From the NCBI RefSeq assembly GCF_000006405.1, contig NW_003202922.1:348014-412013 (forward strand): 64,000 bases of DNA, read 5' to 3'. Each line of letters starts with the position of its first letter. Position 1 is the stretch's first letter. Shown here in pieces: positions 1 through 11,645 of this stretch. The notes under the pieces are model-generated. The model was not told where the DNA came from. It worked only from the letters and a program-made list of their open reading frames with translations, and made no database searches. This DNA comes from Perkinsus marinus ATCC 50983. Lineage: Eukaryota; Perkinsozoa; Perkinsida; Perkinsidae. The position numbers and the translations under genes were made by a program.

Positions 1-642
1 CTAGTCGAGGGACAGAAATGAAATGTGTAGGGTCAATGGTGTATTTGGGTACCTTGCTCACAGCGAAAATGAAACTAACCAGGGAAATAAACCGAGAAAT
101 TGGGAAGGGCGGTTGCTGTGTTCAACGATCTGAAAAACATCTGGAAGGCTAGAGGAATTCTCGCCATGACCAAAAAACGTATTTTCAAGAGCTGCGTAAT
201 GAGTGTTCTTCTATACAATTGCGAAACCTGGGTGTACGTCAAGAACGATGTGGAAAGGTTGCAAAGGTGCTGCAACAAATTGGTTAGCAATATCATAAGG
301 TGGGGTCGGAACACTAACCAGTCGAATAATGGTGATGTTGATGGTGAGTTCGATTGGAAAGTGGGTGAGGCTGAAATCCTGGACTGGTTGGAAGGCTCTA
401 CCGTTAAGGAGATTATGAATCAAAGACGTTTACGTTGGTTTGGTCATGCTCTGCGGCAACCTAGGGATGCGGTTCAAAGAGAATGGATAGAATCAGAGAT
501 TGAATCTGATTCGAAGTGGTTGAAGCTTGTCAAACAGGATGTGGAGGATCGTGGAGGGAGATGGAGAAACATCAGGGAGAAAGCCATGGACAGAGGGAAA
601 TGGCATAAATTTACTATTATTCGGGGCGCGCTTGTCCCTTAG
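1..642 (+). mobile_element. 5'-truncated non-LTR (LINE) retrotransposon, reverse transcriptase C-terminus, frameshifted
   Basis: This is the C-terminal part of a non-LTR retrotransposon polymerase protein. From base 3 one frame reads a YLGTLL segment (the conserved FKYLG region after the RT palm) and continues to EINREIGK. The match then moves to another frame near base 100 (GRAVAVFNDLKNIWK), so the ORF carries a one-base-type frameshift. Downstream are LLYNCETWVYVK and the RRLRWFGHALRQP motif, both typical of the tail of LINE-type ORF2 proteins, and a stop at 640-642. A TGAATGAATGAATGAG tail and a microsatellite follow, as expected at a LINE 3' end. The 5' part lies outside the window. It is dead as read here. 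The exact LINE clade cannot be fixed from this fragment. Confidence 0.85.
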
Positions 643-660
643 TTGGACTGAAGCGCTCAA

Positions 661-671
661 TGAATGAATGA

Positions 672-743
<72 letters not shown>

Positions 744-830
744 TAGTACTATTAGTACTATTAGTACTATTAGTACTATTAGTACTATTAGTACTATTAG
801 TACTATTAGTAGTATTAGTAATAGTAATAA
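661..830. repeat. compound microsatellite (TGAA)n-(AGT)n-(TAGTACTAT)n
   Basis: About three TGAA units are followed by about 23 AGT units (to about 742), then about eight units of the 9-mer TAGTACTAT decaying near 830. The array directly abuts the LINE 3' end and probably grew from the element's short-repeat tail. It ends about 30 bp before a splice acceptor (AG at 862-863), so the LINE and the array probably lie in an intron or leader of the next gene. Confidence 0.9.
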
Positions 831-863
831 CTTTCGTAACATCCGTGGTGTTTTCGTGTTCAG

Positions 864-3800
864 TTGTACCCTCAACAACAGCAGTATGGCTTCAGCGCAC
901 AGCAAGGTGGTAATGGGTCACCGTATGGCCCATACTATGGCCGATACAACCAATACTACGCGCCCGCCTCGACGACTCTTCCGCGGGCCCCACCACCCTC
1001 CCAGATGCTCCCTATTCAAGGTGCTACCGGCTACTACAATGGTGCATCACCTGCCCAGGGTTACCCACAGCAGTGTATGGGCTCTCAGCCAACCATGGCT
1101 ACTACAATGCCTCTCATGGGCACGTCTGTGATGCAGCCGAGTGGCTCGGCAGCTGGGAAGGGAGCAGGGTCACCTCCTCAGCAGTGGCAGCAGCAGGTTC
1201 AAGGGCGGCCCCATCCTCAGAGCCAGCAGTCCTTCAATGCTCATACCCCTCGCTACTCGGTTCCTGATCAGCAGGGGCCCAGTACCCCACAACGTGGGCA
1301 GGCTGTAGCACAAGCGGGAAGACCGGAGCCTTTGGTCGTGGCCAGTCCTAGCGGAGCGATGCCGGGCCCGAATACGCCAGCATCTAGACCGGGGATGACC
1401 CACCCTGGCATGGCTCGGTCGGGGAGTCGATATGATCAACGTCAAAGGAAAGGCAAGGGTGGCAAAGGAGTGGCGAACTCGAACGCTCAAGGTGTCTCGC
1501 GGTAGGGGAGGAAGTATTTTTAATACCACACCATTTCCACTTCTAGTGCCGACCAAGTGGTCCCGCAGCGAATGCCAGCCCAGGGGGGCGGCCCAAGGGC
1601 TACATCTTCTGACCAGATCTTGGCACATCCTCAAACGGCTGTGCTCAATGCGGGTAGCGATGGGGTCTGAGGAACTCGATGGTAGTTGCATGTAGGAGCG
1701 CCACCTGCTGTTTTACCAACTTCTACGGTTGACGTACGCGGGGATCGAACCTGCGTCCGACCGGTGCCCAACGCAGCCACGCCGGAAGCGGCAATCCCAA
1801 CAGTGGGTGGCAGTATCGCTCCGAGTGAGTACCACTGATCTAATACCCTCATCACTATCCTCTCTTCAGCCACGACTGTCGGCGCTCCCACGGCAGCTGC
1901 ACCGGCGCCGACCGTTCCTGCACGTATCGCAATAAGTGACACTCGTAAGCCTGCTAGCAGTACTGGTCCCAAGTACTCGGAGCTCATGGCTTCTGTATTG
2001 CCACCACTACGACCAGGAGAGGCCGAGTTTGTAGGGCAGCGTGCTGTGAGTTGACGGATGGATGGTATCGGATTAGGTATTGGAGTTATGGACGGACAAA
2101 CGGGCACGGCTTCCACTGCGGTCCACGGTCTTGTCGAGTCGGTGGCAATCCTCTCCCGAGCATACGTGCAGGCATCAGATGCAAATCTTCCCCAGAGGGT
2201 AGCAGGGCTCCTCCGTATCGCCTCTCAGCCGACCATTGGCAGATATCAACTGAAGGACCTTCCGGCGGCTCAGAGGAAGCCCACGGATAGTTGGCTTGCT
2301 GTCAATGTGGTTGTTGAGGATGGGCAGAAACCTCAAAGTCCCTTTGTTGGTAGGAAACAGCAGTGATCTCATTCTTGCTGCTACTAGATGTCGCAGGCGC
2401 TGCTTATCCCTGGGCCCCTCAACCTCTGAGCAAACAGGTCATGTTGTGGATACCAAATTACAAGTAAAGTTGTTATTACCGTGATGGTGTTGAGGGCAGG
2501 CACGTCAGGTCCCCGAGTACTTCCATAATCCGATACGGTCCCGGAGTGTTCAGCAAAGACCAGCCAACACTGTAATAGGATCATCTATCGCCGCAGGGGG
2601 ATTTTTGTGGCGCGCGCAGGGGCTGGTCGGGCCTCCTCGACCTCCAGTCTGATCCCAGCAAGCTGATTGACGCTGGCTGGATCGACAGCTCTGGGAAGCT
2701 GGTCGTGAGGAGTATGGTGGTGGACACGGAGAAGGAGGTGGTCGTGAAGGTGAAGGCGAGAGCATCCGGTCCGTATTGAACCAAGTCTGTACAGGTGGCA
2801 TTTACATCGTCGTGGTTGAAGACTAAGCAGGAGGTGGCTGATGCGCAGGCTAAGCTGAAGCTCCAACAACAGCTGGAACTCGACAGAGAAGTGGGAGGGG
2901 CCCAGGGCATGGGATTTGTATCGCCGTTCTTCAGGCTGAGGCGGCTCGGCGAACAGCAAGGGAATTGGCGCTAGCATCATCTAAGCCCACACCGTCGCCT
3001 CGGGGGTCTGCGTCTCCCGGAGTTGCCGCACCAGCGGGGACGGTCCAAGGCCCACAGGAAAGGAAGTAGCAGTAGTCGCGTTCAGTGGTGGTACCATGGT
3101 CGGACTTCAGGTGGATTGCGCCTGCCTTCCCGAATCAAGAGGTCTTAAATGAGAGCAGAGAAAATGGTGGAAACGATCGGGACGGTCCCCATGCTTCCGC
3201 AGAGGAGCCATATCAAAGGCAACATACAGCTGATAGGGCTCCGCAAGAGGCGCATAGGAGCTCTGGAAACCGTGGTCGGCGAGGAGGCAGGAACCGTAAC
3301 GGTAAGCAGGAGGTCATTACAGTAGTCACCCACAAGCCTGGACAAGAGAAGGATATGATCGGGATGACGGCGGGAGCTCAGGAGGGGCAGGGGGTAGCCG
3401 ATGCGTCCATGGGAAGCGGCTGGGCAGCTGTCACGTCGGAAGAAGACAAGAAGAGGAAGTCGTTGGAGGAGGTGGAGGCCCACGAGCGGCGGCTGTATGA
3501 CGAGTCGCCGAAGCCTGTCGAACGCTCAAGGGTGAGCGTATAGTTCCCTCTTCGTGGTTGGCCGGGCTTAGTTGTGATCAGGTATCTACTTACGATGCTC
3601 GACCGGTGAGTAAGAGGCCTCGGAGTATGGGCGGCCAGTCGTTGGGAACTCCAACGCGGTCCAATCCTAGTAAAGTGAAGCGAGAGAGTTGGGAGGGTTA
3701 TGGTGGAGGGGGATGGGATGGGGACAGGTCAAAGCGACGGTCGGAGGGTCAATGGGAGAAGGCGGAGTGGGAAGAGCCGAGGTCGGGGCCTGGCGACAAA

Positions 3801-4575
3801 ATGGTTGATGCGTGGAAGGCTGAGGAAACGCGAGCTGGGGAGGATTCATGGCGATCGACGCCTCGGCAAAGTGCGGCGGCCGAGTGGACCAAATGTGAAG
3901 TTCCTAAGGAATCTTGGGAGGAGAAGGAAGTAGCGAATTATGGTTCTATCAAGCCAGGCCCACGAGAAAGGGTGTATGATATGCGTAAGCAGTCCACAGC
4001 AGTGGAGAAGGAGACGCCTTTGAATTCTCTGGAGACCACAAACCAACAAGGCTCGCGGTATATGATGAAGGAGGAAGTCGGCACGTTCGCGATCTACGGG
4101 GCATCAAGCGCTCCGAGTGATCCCTCTTTCCCACCGGTGAGGGGTTGGCGACGGACCTCTTCCACAAGTCGCAATGATTTTTCCCAGGACGACCTCAAAC
4201 CAGTGAGTTTCCGCACTCTCATATGCAAATCATCTAGTCATACATTTCAGCTCGTACGAGATCAGCCGCCTCGGTCTCAGAGCGTCTCGGGGGTAGCAGA
4301 CAGACCTGCGGTATCCCTACGACCACGCTCGGCTCAAGAGATGAGTATCAATGATGATCGGTAGGAAAGTGGTGCCTTCATGCTTCCATTATGACACCCT
4401 TTGTCCCAGGCCAACTCCAGGGCCATCGAGAAAGCAGCGGAGACGCAGTGGGGGCACCCCTGCCCGAGCCCGACCATTACCGTCGAAGCAGCGACCTTCT
4501 CATGGTCACATGGTATACGATCGACCCGCCGGTCATGACATGGCGTATTATCAAAGGCAGGCGTCTAGACGATGA
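864..4575 (+). CDS. multi-exon Gln/Pro/Gly-rich, largely disordered protein, function unknown (5' end uncertain)
   Basis: I do not recognise the protein. Frames join after short introns are removed. Exon 864-1501 opens after a TTCAG acceptor with YPQQQQYGF and is rich in Q, P, G and S. Introns with matching phase lie at 1502-1546 (45 nt), 1654-1695 (42 nt) and 1825-1869 (45 nt). Later exons carry a moderately conserved-looking stretch (about 2090-2350), an Ala/Gln/Glu-rich helical segment near 2850-2910, an Arg/Gly patch near 3280 and a Trp/Glu/Lys-rich region from 3660 to 4060. The last intron is 4361-4409, and the final basic exon 4410-4575 ends RQASRR-stop. Composition suggests an RNA-associated or scaffold protein, but no domain is visible. 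The first exon and ATG may lie beyond the LINE or outside the window. The exact junctions around 2040-2090 and 2340-2580 are unresolved. Confidence 0.6.
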
Positions 4576-5182
4576 TGATTGGATACTCTTATTGGTAGAT
4601 TATAGTGATGGTGCTGGTTACTGTAGCTAGATGGTAGCCACATTAGACAGTATGATGTACGCTTTTGTTATCTTCCTCGTTTTCTAGTCAACAAAAGCAG
4701 GAAGGCTTGTGTTGTAGTCACCGATTGAATGTCATATACATAACAATCGCGGGAATGTATGAATGTATAAGCACGCATGCACTTGCGACGAGCATCAAGC
4801 GATCCCATCGTAGAACTATATGTTGCTCAAAATATCGCACAGCTGGTGAGTTTACGGCCATAATACATACAGTGACTTGAGTAACACGACCGTACTTCGT
4901 ACTCGAGTTAGTGCCCGTACTGCATCGATTATACCTCTTTCGTGAATAGCGCAATTCTTTACAGAATTATTCCGGCAGGAACTCCCTAGTTTGATTTTCA
5001 CTGTCACATTCACTTCACTCCAACTCAAGACAAACTCCGATAATATAGCGTATTCAGCACTCTACCAGTCATCTGGTAGGCTTTAGAATGTGTTGAGTGT
5101 TTTAGAATAGGAATACGTATTTGAAAACTAAAAAATGATAGCACTCACATGATCGTACCTACAAACACAGAAATGCACTTCA
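4576..5182. other. intergenic, no gene seen
   Basis: This stretch separates two convergent genes. Only short shadow ORFs are present. A tRNA-like B-box (GGTTCAACTCC) near 5199-5209 has no matching acceptor stem, so no tRNA is called. Confidence 0.5.
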
Positions 5183-6171
5183 TCATCTCATAGACCGCGG
5201 GTTCAACTCCCACGGGTAGTACAAATTCAAGGAATCAGCGAACGACTCCAATTGCAGAATATTACACTCCATCTCAGGTTGTTGGTCCTCTGGAGGAGGT
5301 TCCGGGAATTCCTCCTCCGTATGGTACTTGTCCAGATATCCCACGACTTTGTATTTCTTCTCATAGTACTCCATCCAACCGTAAACCTGACGGCACCCAT
5401 TAGGCCCACAGGGCGTTACTCCATCACCTTCTTTCGCATAGCTGGAGTGAGGTTGTAGAACTGGTCCGCGTACTCGCCGTTAAGGGCACTCGTGGCGAGC
5501 GGCCAAGTGATGTCCCGACCAGCGAAAAAGAAATACTCTCCATCTGGTGCATATCTGCAGCAACTGTACAACAGCACGACCGATTTATCGAATGATAATA
5601 CTTGTCTAGATTTTCTGAAACGTCGAATACCACGCCATGCACTGATATCAGCTTCAACTGGGCATTGCAGTCGTGAGCGTGTAAAGTGCCCAGCGAGATT
5701 TCGCCAACCTGACACCTAGGAATAACATAACCCTTTACAGCGTGATGCGACACTATATGAGTCTCCTACCCCGTTTTACCTCCCATGGTCTACCACCATC
5801 CCACAGGCGTTTCCGATACGCCTCCTGACGGTCTTGCTCAGCCTCCAAGTCCTCACCTGGAGCACATCAAGTCGATTGCTGATGATAAAAACGATCCTGG
5901 ACGCACTTTCGTTGATGTTCTTGATGACGGGGCACTTGTCTTCCTTCTCTGGGTCAGTGTCTTTCAATTTCGACTCAGTGCTTTCGTAAGGGTTATCGTC
6001 ATTTTGCACATCTGTTTGCCAAAACCTGTCAAGGGCTTCGTTCGCTGGCAGAACTATAACAATATCTTCCTCACTTCTTGAATGTAGCATCGACGCCCTT
6101 GCTATCAAGTCTCTGAGCCTCCGGAGTGGCAAAGGCACGGAATGCATCAGCGGCCGAGAACAGTTTGGTTC
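5183..6171 (-). CDS. cytochrome b5-like (MAPR/PGRMC-type) heme-binding domain protein
   Basis: Minus-strand exons join into a membrane-associated progesterone receptor/neudesin-type domain. The order is a charged segment ending RKRLWDGGRPWE (about 5790-5860), then an exon with HGVVFDVSENLDK (about 5630-5750). After a short intron comes YAPDGEYFFFAGRDITWPLA with NLTPAMRKKVMEW, then EYYEKKYKVVGYLDKYH (about 5320-5374). The VFDVS, FAGRD and final K(Y)xxVGxL elements are the family signature. The acidic tail ends at 5183. Family members bind heme or sterols on membranes and partner with P450 or redox enzymes. An upstream exon (about 6063-6190) reads TKLFSAADAFRAFATPEAQRL. A GT...TTTTCAG span upstream of it may join this to the next entry, so the two could be one gene. 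The N-terminus is unresolved. Confidence 0.75.
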
Positions 6172-6365
6172 GCGTCAATGCCACATCTCGAGTCTGAAAA
6201 TTTCACTAAAATTTCATCACCATCGCGCCCGCCCCACATCGAAAGTAAATCTATCTATATTCCTATATAGCATCCTCATGTTATGCGCCACACTAACGCC
6301 ATCGTTCTCTCTGAACTCCCTCTGTCTGAAACCACGAGAGCCTCATTAAGCCCTCCAAGATCAGC

Positions 6366-7874
6366 TTACCTTCTCGCATACTCTCTCGCTGTAGTCACCG
6401 ATCCATCATCATCATCGTGGTGGTGGTCGTCATTAGTATCATCCATATAGTACCCATGCCCTGCTTTCGATTCGAGCATATCTCGCAGTGTTTTCGATAC
6501 CCGTACCATAAAATCGGTGAATCTGACAAGTCCATGCCAGACGATCATACTAGTAGAACCACGCACCGATGGATTCTCGTATCGAGTAGTATTTTACAAA
6601 GGTGGGCGATATCCTCCTTATTAGGATCCCTCACTCTCGCCAACAGCTCACTAGCCTATCATCAGCGAGCATTCACCTCCAAATGTAATACCACACCTCG
6701 GCTACTTCTTTCCGCTGCTCCATAACGTAATAGTTCTCCGGCGCGCCATGCTTTATCCACTCAGCACCTCCGAGTTCCGCTATCGCCTCGTACGCCTCCT
6801 CTCCCTTCCCAAGCCTCTCTAGTATCTATTCTCGATGACGCCTCCCATGCGACTACTCCTGAAGGTGTTTACCGTCGCTAGTGTGAAATATGCATCAAAC
6901 GTTGGGTTAAGAGCGATTGCTGAGCGACAGTCGAGTACAAGGTCCTCAGAAACCACATCACCGCTTTGACGTAGGGCCACCTTCACTTTACCTAGTACAT
7001 GACCATCAGCAATCATGAGCTGCCGAGGATCATCATCACCCATTAATATCGATGCTGAGCCTTTCGCTGTACAGTCGTCTCCAAATGATATTTCGGGGGC
7101 AGGAGCAACACCATCTTCCTCAACTGCCCACCTACACAAAATGCCTCTATCGAGACTTTCTACCACGACCACAACTCGATAGAAACTCACGGAAATATAA
7201 GCACCCTTTATGTTCTCGATAATAGACAACATGACTAACGTACAATAGTATTGATCGCCTTTATTACTAACTCGGTAATAAAGGCGACCTATAATGGTGA
7301 CTTGTAACACTGAGTAGTCTATAGTGTCATCAGCAACAGTAATAGTGTTGGACACGCCTCAACAACACCTACCCTTTCTCTGGGACTTTCTCTTTCCGCG
7401 GTCCAACAACAGAGGCCGAATAGAAGTCCAGATGGTCCTCCCCAGCCGGGCTGAACTCGTCTCCACAATCAGCAATATACCACTTACCATCCTCCCAGTA
7501 AATCAGCCCCAAATTAGTGCCAGGCTGACAATAAACGCCTCCTTAGCGAATACTCACCAAGTAGCACCTTTCTGTACATCACTACTCCTTCAACGCTGGT
7601 TCGGTCCGTCCTGTAGTACCGCCCATTAGTTCGCACACTTCCCGCCCGTGTCACCAGCACCGCCTCTTCCTCAGGGTCAATAGCAGCACCATTGTACGTG
7701 CGCGACATCACTAATGACAACCCTCCCCATTAGTGACCAACACAAGCCGCTCATATGTATTGTACAGTCAACTGTAACGTAGCTCAACCGACTAAGTAGA
7801 AGTAACGACTTCACGGTCTCAGTAAGGGTTAGACCCACGCCCTTGGCCCACTGAAAACGACCATTCACCACCAA
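6366..7874 (-). CDS. multi-exon protein of unknown function (possibly the N-terminal part of the cytochrome b5-like gene)
   Basis: I do not recognise it. Coding exons are supported by frame agreement across short introns. One exon (about 7390-7520) contains GLIYWEDGKWYIADCGDEF. A long exon ending near 6850 runs to RSAIALNPTFDAYFTLATV. A 38-nt intron then leads to KGEEAYEAIAELGGAEW...MEQRKEVAEVWYYIW (about 6670-6820). Further exons contain ASELLARVRDPNKEDIAHL (about 6600-6650) and a His/Asp-rich stretch (about 6400-6440). The ALNPTFDAYFTLA segment is TPR-like in flavour, but no repeat is established. The gene begins within about 10 bp of the stop of the upstream CELF-like gene, so packing is very tight. 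The start codon is not determined. Confidence 0.5.
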
Positions 7875-10075
7875 TGAAGAGCAGCAATATTACTTCCGCG
7901 AATTTGACTCAACGACAATCCCATGATCTGAGCAGCAGCTTCCTCCTCGCCCTTCTTAATCTAACAATCAGAAAATTCCCGAGCCGGTTGTTCGAGAGTC
8001 TCATATTCATCGCAAGGCTACCTGCACCTTCAGCCGCTTTCCAGTATGTGTAGTGAAACCATCCATATTTCTCACGGCTGTTACAGCACTTGGCACTTCA
8101 TTGAAAGAGACGAAGCCATAGCCCTTGGAGTGGTTCGTCGCGTTATCGATAATGACCCTGCTCGCACGACAAATCTCCCCTCACACTACGACAACCGTCA
8201 CTACTTTGTCGTGGAAATCGACCCGCAAGAAGAAAATTCCCTCGCGAGATCACCGTCCTTCCAATCGCCAGGGATGTTGTACACGAAAACGTTGGCTGAT
8301 GACATACAAAATGACTACATCCCGGGAACCACGACCAACCACCTCCCGGAGGGCCGTTCTTGCCATGTTGCTGCTGCTGCTGCTGTTGCGATCTGCCAGA
8401 TTGCTGACCCGAAAGGGACATGTTCATCTGACCATAGCCGCCGCCTGGTCCTAGGTTAACACCACCCTGGGGGGTTTGTTGGAACCTGTCAGAGGCAACG
8501 AATACTGCCACATCTCACTACGGTACATACCCGGCACTCTGAGGTTGCTGCTGAGGAGGTGGCGGAGGCGGACCCATGTTTTGAAACTGAGGGACTTTTA
8601 CAAATCTTCAATGACAAGCCCCTTAAGGCTCACCTCGAAGGGCACCTCCCACTGGGTCTGTCCCGTCTGGGAGTTGTGGTAATAATATCGGCCGTCTGGA
8701 TGGTTGAGATATTCAGTCCAAGGGCCAGCCCGACGAGGCTGCGCTACGGCGGGTGGTGGGGGCTGATGTAACCACGATAGAATACAGTAGCATATTCGAC
8801 TCACCTACAGGTGGTTGGTATCCTCCAGATCGGCTTTGGAAACCGTCTCGTGGAGCACTTCCTATTTGTTGCATTCTATCGAATCCTCCTTGATCGGGAG
8901 TTCGGAAAGGTCTGTCTCCACCTCCTTGGAAACGATGAGAATCAAACTCCTGTTTATGCGCGAGCCTATCAGCAATCACTGCACTCAAACGGAGGACTCA
9001 TGACCGACCTCTGTTCTCTCGTATCAGCACATTTCACCGTAATAGGATGGGGCTCGCCAGGGAAGGTGTACTTATCGTTAAGAGCGTCAATGGCCTTGAG
9101 AGCGTCCGACTTCTTCGAGAATCTCACGAACGCTGCCTTATTCCCGCTGGCCCGCTTAGACTCCAGGCTGTAAGCTTCGGTGACATTACCGTACCTTGGA
9201 AAACTCCCTTTAAAAAAACTCTGAGGAAAAGCAAATACTCGTCAAAAATCTGCTTCAGCTCATCATCGCTCGTAGACGGCGGAACCTAGGGAAGAATAGC
9301 ATCGCCTTAGCTTCAAAAAGAAGACTGCTCACATTGCCCACGAACAGCTTCTGAGAGTAACCCTCAGTGTCTTCGGGCAGGCCAAGTCTCTCGGGCTCAC
9401 CATTTGCGAACTGCACTTGAACGAAGCCAGAGGCCTAAAGCATAGTAGAAGTTGCCATCATAACGAGTCGGAAAAAGTAAACCAATACGAGTAAGAATAA
9501 AATGACGAAGATTAGGATAGAATCACATAGTTGAAATACGAGCCTGTGGTCGAGGAGAAGAGTGAAGAATAGGTGATCGTAGTACATCGTCAGCTTTGTA
9601 AGTTCCATTAAGAGATTTGATCGCAGTAGCGGCTTCATGGACAGCACCAAACTTAACGAATGCACAGCCTGGAGGGATACAACAAAGTCAACAACGGACA
9701 GTAGCCATGTAGTGAAACGGTCGTGCAAGACCATTCATCATAATGGTAAGGCTGGCGGAATGTACGCTAGTACAACACGAGAGAGGAAGAGCTACTAGTA
9801 GTAATAGAACCCTACTATTGGCAACAAACACTTCACAAAGTCAACTTTACAATGATGACGATATTCGACGTTACCTGTCTGCTGCTTGCCGTTTTCTTTA
9901 GGTCTGATCAGGCCTACCTCCTGCACTTCACCGTACCTGCACACATGTGAAGACAAGTCCAACGACTGTGTTCAGCGACTTACGCCTCGAATAAATCGCG
10001 AATGTTCTGCTCATTCCATGCCGCAGGGAGTTTCCCCACAAACAAGCGTACTGGTATGCGAATCGAGTCGGACAT
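7865..10075 (-). CDS. CELF/Bruno-like RNA-binding protein, RRM-RRM-WW-RRM (copy 1)
   Basis: The start ATG at 10073-10075 opens MSDSIRIPVRLFVGKLP, the RNP2 strand of RRM1. RRM1 continues YGEVQEVGLIRPKENGK after an intron. RRM2 (about 9030-9400) has QKLFVGNVSS, SGNKAAFVRFSKKSDALKAI and ends PITVKCADTREQ, which is characteristic of CELF RRM2. A WW domain follows (about 8640-8740) with GPWTEYLNHPDGRYYYHN and TQWEVPFE. A Gln/Gly linker leads to RRM3 (about 7990-8330), with VFVYNIPGDWKDGDLA, KGYGFVSFNE and THTGKRLKVQ. RRM3 needs a 44-nt intron (GTCGAT...GTGAG). The stop is at 7865-7867. CELF proteins bind GU-rich RNA and control splicing, decay and translation. The WW between RRM2 and RRM3 is unusual: FCA-type proteins have RRM-RRM-WW and metazoan CELFs lack WW. 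Confidence 0.85.
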
Positions 10076-10215
10076 ACTGCTTGCTGCTACACTTGTTCGT
10101 CGGCCTACACGTGCTGTTTTCGTGCACTTGCAAGAAATCTGAAATCGATTTCATGATCGATAATACGATAGCTATGCTCGGTGGGAGGGCAGAGTAAAAC
10201 CACGAATCAATAAGT

Positions 10216-10890
10216 ATGGTTGTCAAGGGAATCACTAAGAAGGCCACTAAGAAGGTCGAGAAGCAGACCTTGAAGTTCGTTGTTGACTGCGAGAAGCCTG
10301 TCAACGACAACGTCATCGATGCCGAGTCTTTGGTAAGTTGGGAGCACTTGAGGCTTGCGTGTTGAACGGTTCGTGTTTGAATGATGAGAACTATTCTTTC
10401 CCCGTATGATCATGATGATTATACACAGCTGACTTAATCTTTTCTGACTCTCTCGAACCGTTAGCTTTTGAGGAACTTCTAAAGATGTAGTTTTGCTGGT
10501 TCTTATAGTCTTTTTTCAGGCTGAGTTCTTCCGCAACCGCATCAAGGTTGAGGGTAAGACCGGTAACCTCGGTGAGCGCGTCACTGTCGCCAAGACTGGC
10601 AAGGCCAAGATCGTCGTCACCGCCTCTGCCCCCTTCTCCAAGCGTTACCTCAAGGTAAGCCCAGGGCCACCTTCCCTGGAAACGCCGCGCTTCTCGTGTG
10701 CGTCTTCCTAGTAGGTGCTCTCTAATCCTCGTCTCTTCACTGTAATTAGTGATTGCATGTTTTTTGTCTTGTGTAGTACTTGACCAAGAAGTACTTGAAG
10801 AAGCAGCTCCTCCGTGATTTCTTGAGGGTTGTCGCCAGCAACAAGAACACCTACGAGCTCCGTTACTTCTCCATCAACCAGGAAGAGTAA
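10216..10890 (+). CDS. RPL22: 60S ribosomal protein eL22 (copy 1)
   Basis: Three exons, 10216-10332, 10520-10654 and 10777-10890, total 366 nt and encode 121 residues. The product matches eL22 along its length: [19 protein letters not shown], then [16 protein letters not shown], then [18 protein letters not shown], and an [11 protein letters not shown] end. eL22 is a surface protein of the large ribosomal subunit. Introns are 187 and 122 nt, long for this window. Donors GTAAGT and GTAAGC and acceptors TTTTTTCAG and TTGTGTAG are canonical. It is divergently transcribed from the CELF-like gene with only about 140 bp between start codons, so a shared promoter region is likely. Codon use is strongly biased toward C/G-ending codons, as expected for high expression. 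Confidence 0.98.
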
Positions 10891-11089
10891 ACGATGGACT
10901 CTCCAAGTCGTGGTTGTTCCCTTCGATCGCCTTGATTCGCGGTTGCGACATTTTTGTTGTGTGACGTTTCTGTCAATTGGGGCACTCTTGCATGCAAATG
11001 ATGATTACTTTCATACGTTAGACTCTGACGCCATGCGCGTGACGAGTACACCATTGGAATTCTGCAAATCTGAATGCATGTGAAGTGAA

Positions 11090-11645
11090 GTTGCGAAGAC
11101 GTCTTTTCCTCAGAGTGTCTGTGAAGAAATGAATCGTTGACTTACCGTCTGATCATTCATCATGCTGTTTTGGAGCATCTGAGTGCATTCAGTACGCTGA
11201 AGTGATGCGATAAGACATATTCTTCTTTCCACAGAGTGACTGTGAAGAAATGAATCGCTGACTTACCGTCTGATCATTCATCATGCCCTTTTAGAGCATC
11301 TGAGTGTATTCAGTACGCTGAAGTGATGCGATAAGACATATTCTTCTTTCCACAGAGTGACTGTGAAGAAATGAATCGCTGACTTACCGTCTGATCATTC
11401 ATCATGCCCCTTTAGAGCATCTGAGTGTATTCAGTACGCTGAAGTGATGCGATAAGACATATTCTTCTTTCCACAGAGTGACTGTGAAGAAATGAATCGC
11501 TGACTTACCGTCTGATCATTCATCATGCCCCTTTAGAGCATCTGAGTGTATTCAGTACGCTGAAGTGATGCGATAAGACATATTCTTCTTTCCACAGAGT
11601 GACTGTGAAGAAATGAATCGCTGACTTACCGTCTGATCATTTATT
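11090..11645. repeat. tandem array of about 121-bp units downstream of eL22 copy 1
   Basis: About 4.5 units with a 121-bp period begin near GAGTGACTGTGAAGAAATG and contain ACCGTCTGATCATTCATCAT. The first unit is slightly divergent and the later ones nearly identical. It lies just past the eL22 3' end and is absent elsewhere in the window except in the second duplication unit. Confidence 0.95.

Noticed and set aside
657-905. Minus ORF with poly-Thr and Leu-Ile-Val repeats
   Set aside because: Pure translation of the microsatellite, not a gene.
1735-1765. tRNA-like GGTTCGATCCC on the minus strand
   Set aside because: Lies inside a splice-consistent exon, with a stem mismatch and no matching acceptor strand.
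4326-4336. CGGCTCAAG resembling the 3' end of the dinoflagellate/perkinsid spliced leader
   Set aside because: Short match inside coding sequence; too little to claim a spliced-leader relic. A similar 9-mer at about 46870 is also unconvincing.
5195-5217. B-box-like GGTTCAACTCC suggesting a tRNA
   Set aside because: T-stem has a mismatch and the 5' half of a tRNA cannot be built; it also overlaps the tail of the cytochrome b5-like reading frame.
9435-9734. Hydrophobic minus ORF (LLLMELTKLTMYYDHLFFTL...)
   Set aside because: It is intron plus shifted-frame sequence of the CELF-like gene; its counterpart recurs in the duplicate for that reason.
10011-10316. Minus ORF spanning the eL22 first exon
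   Set aside because: Antisense of eL22 exon 1 and the promoter region; the real CELF start is at 10073-10075.
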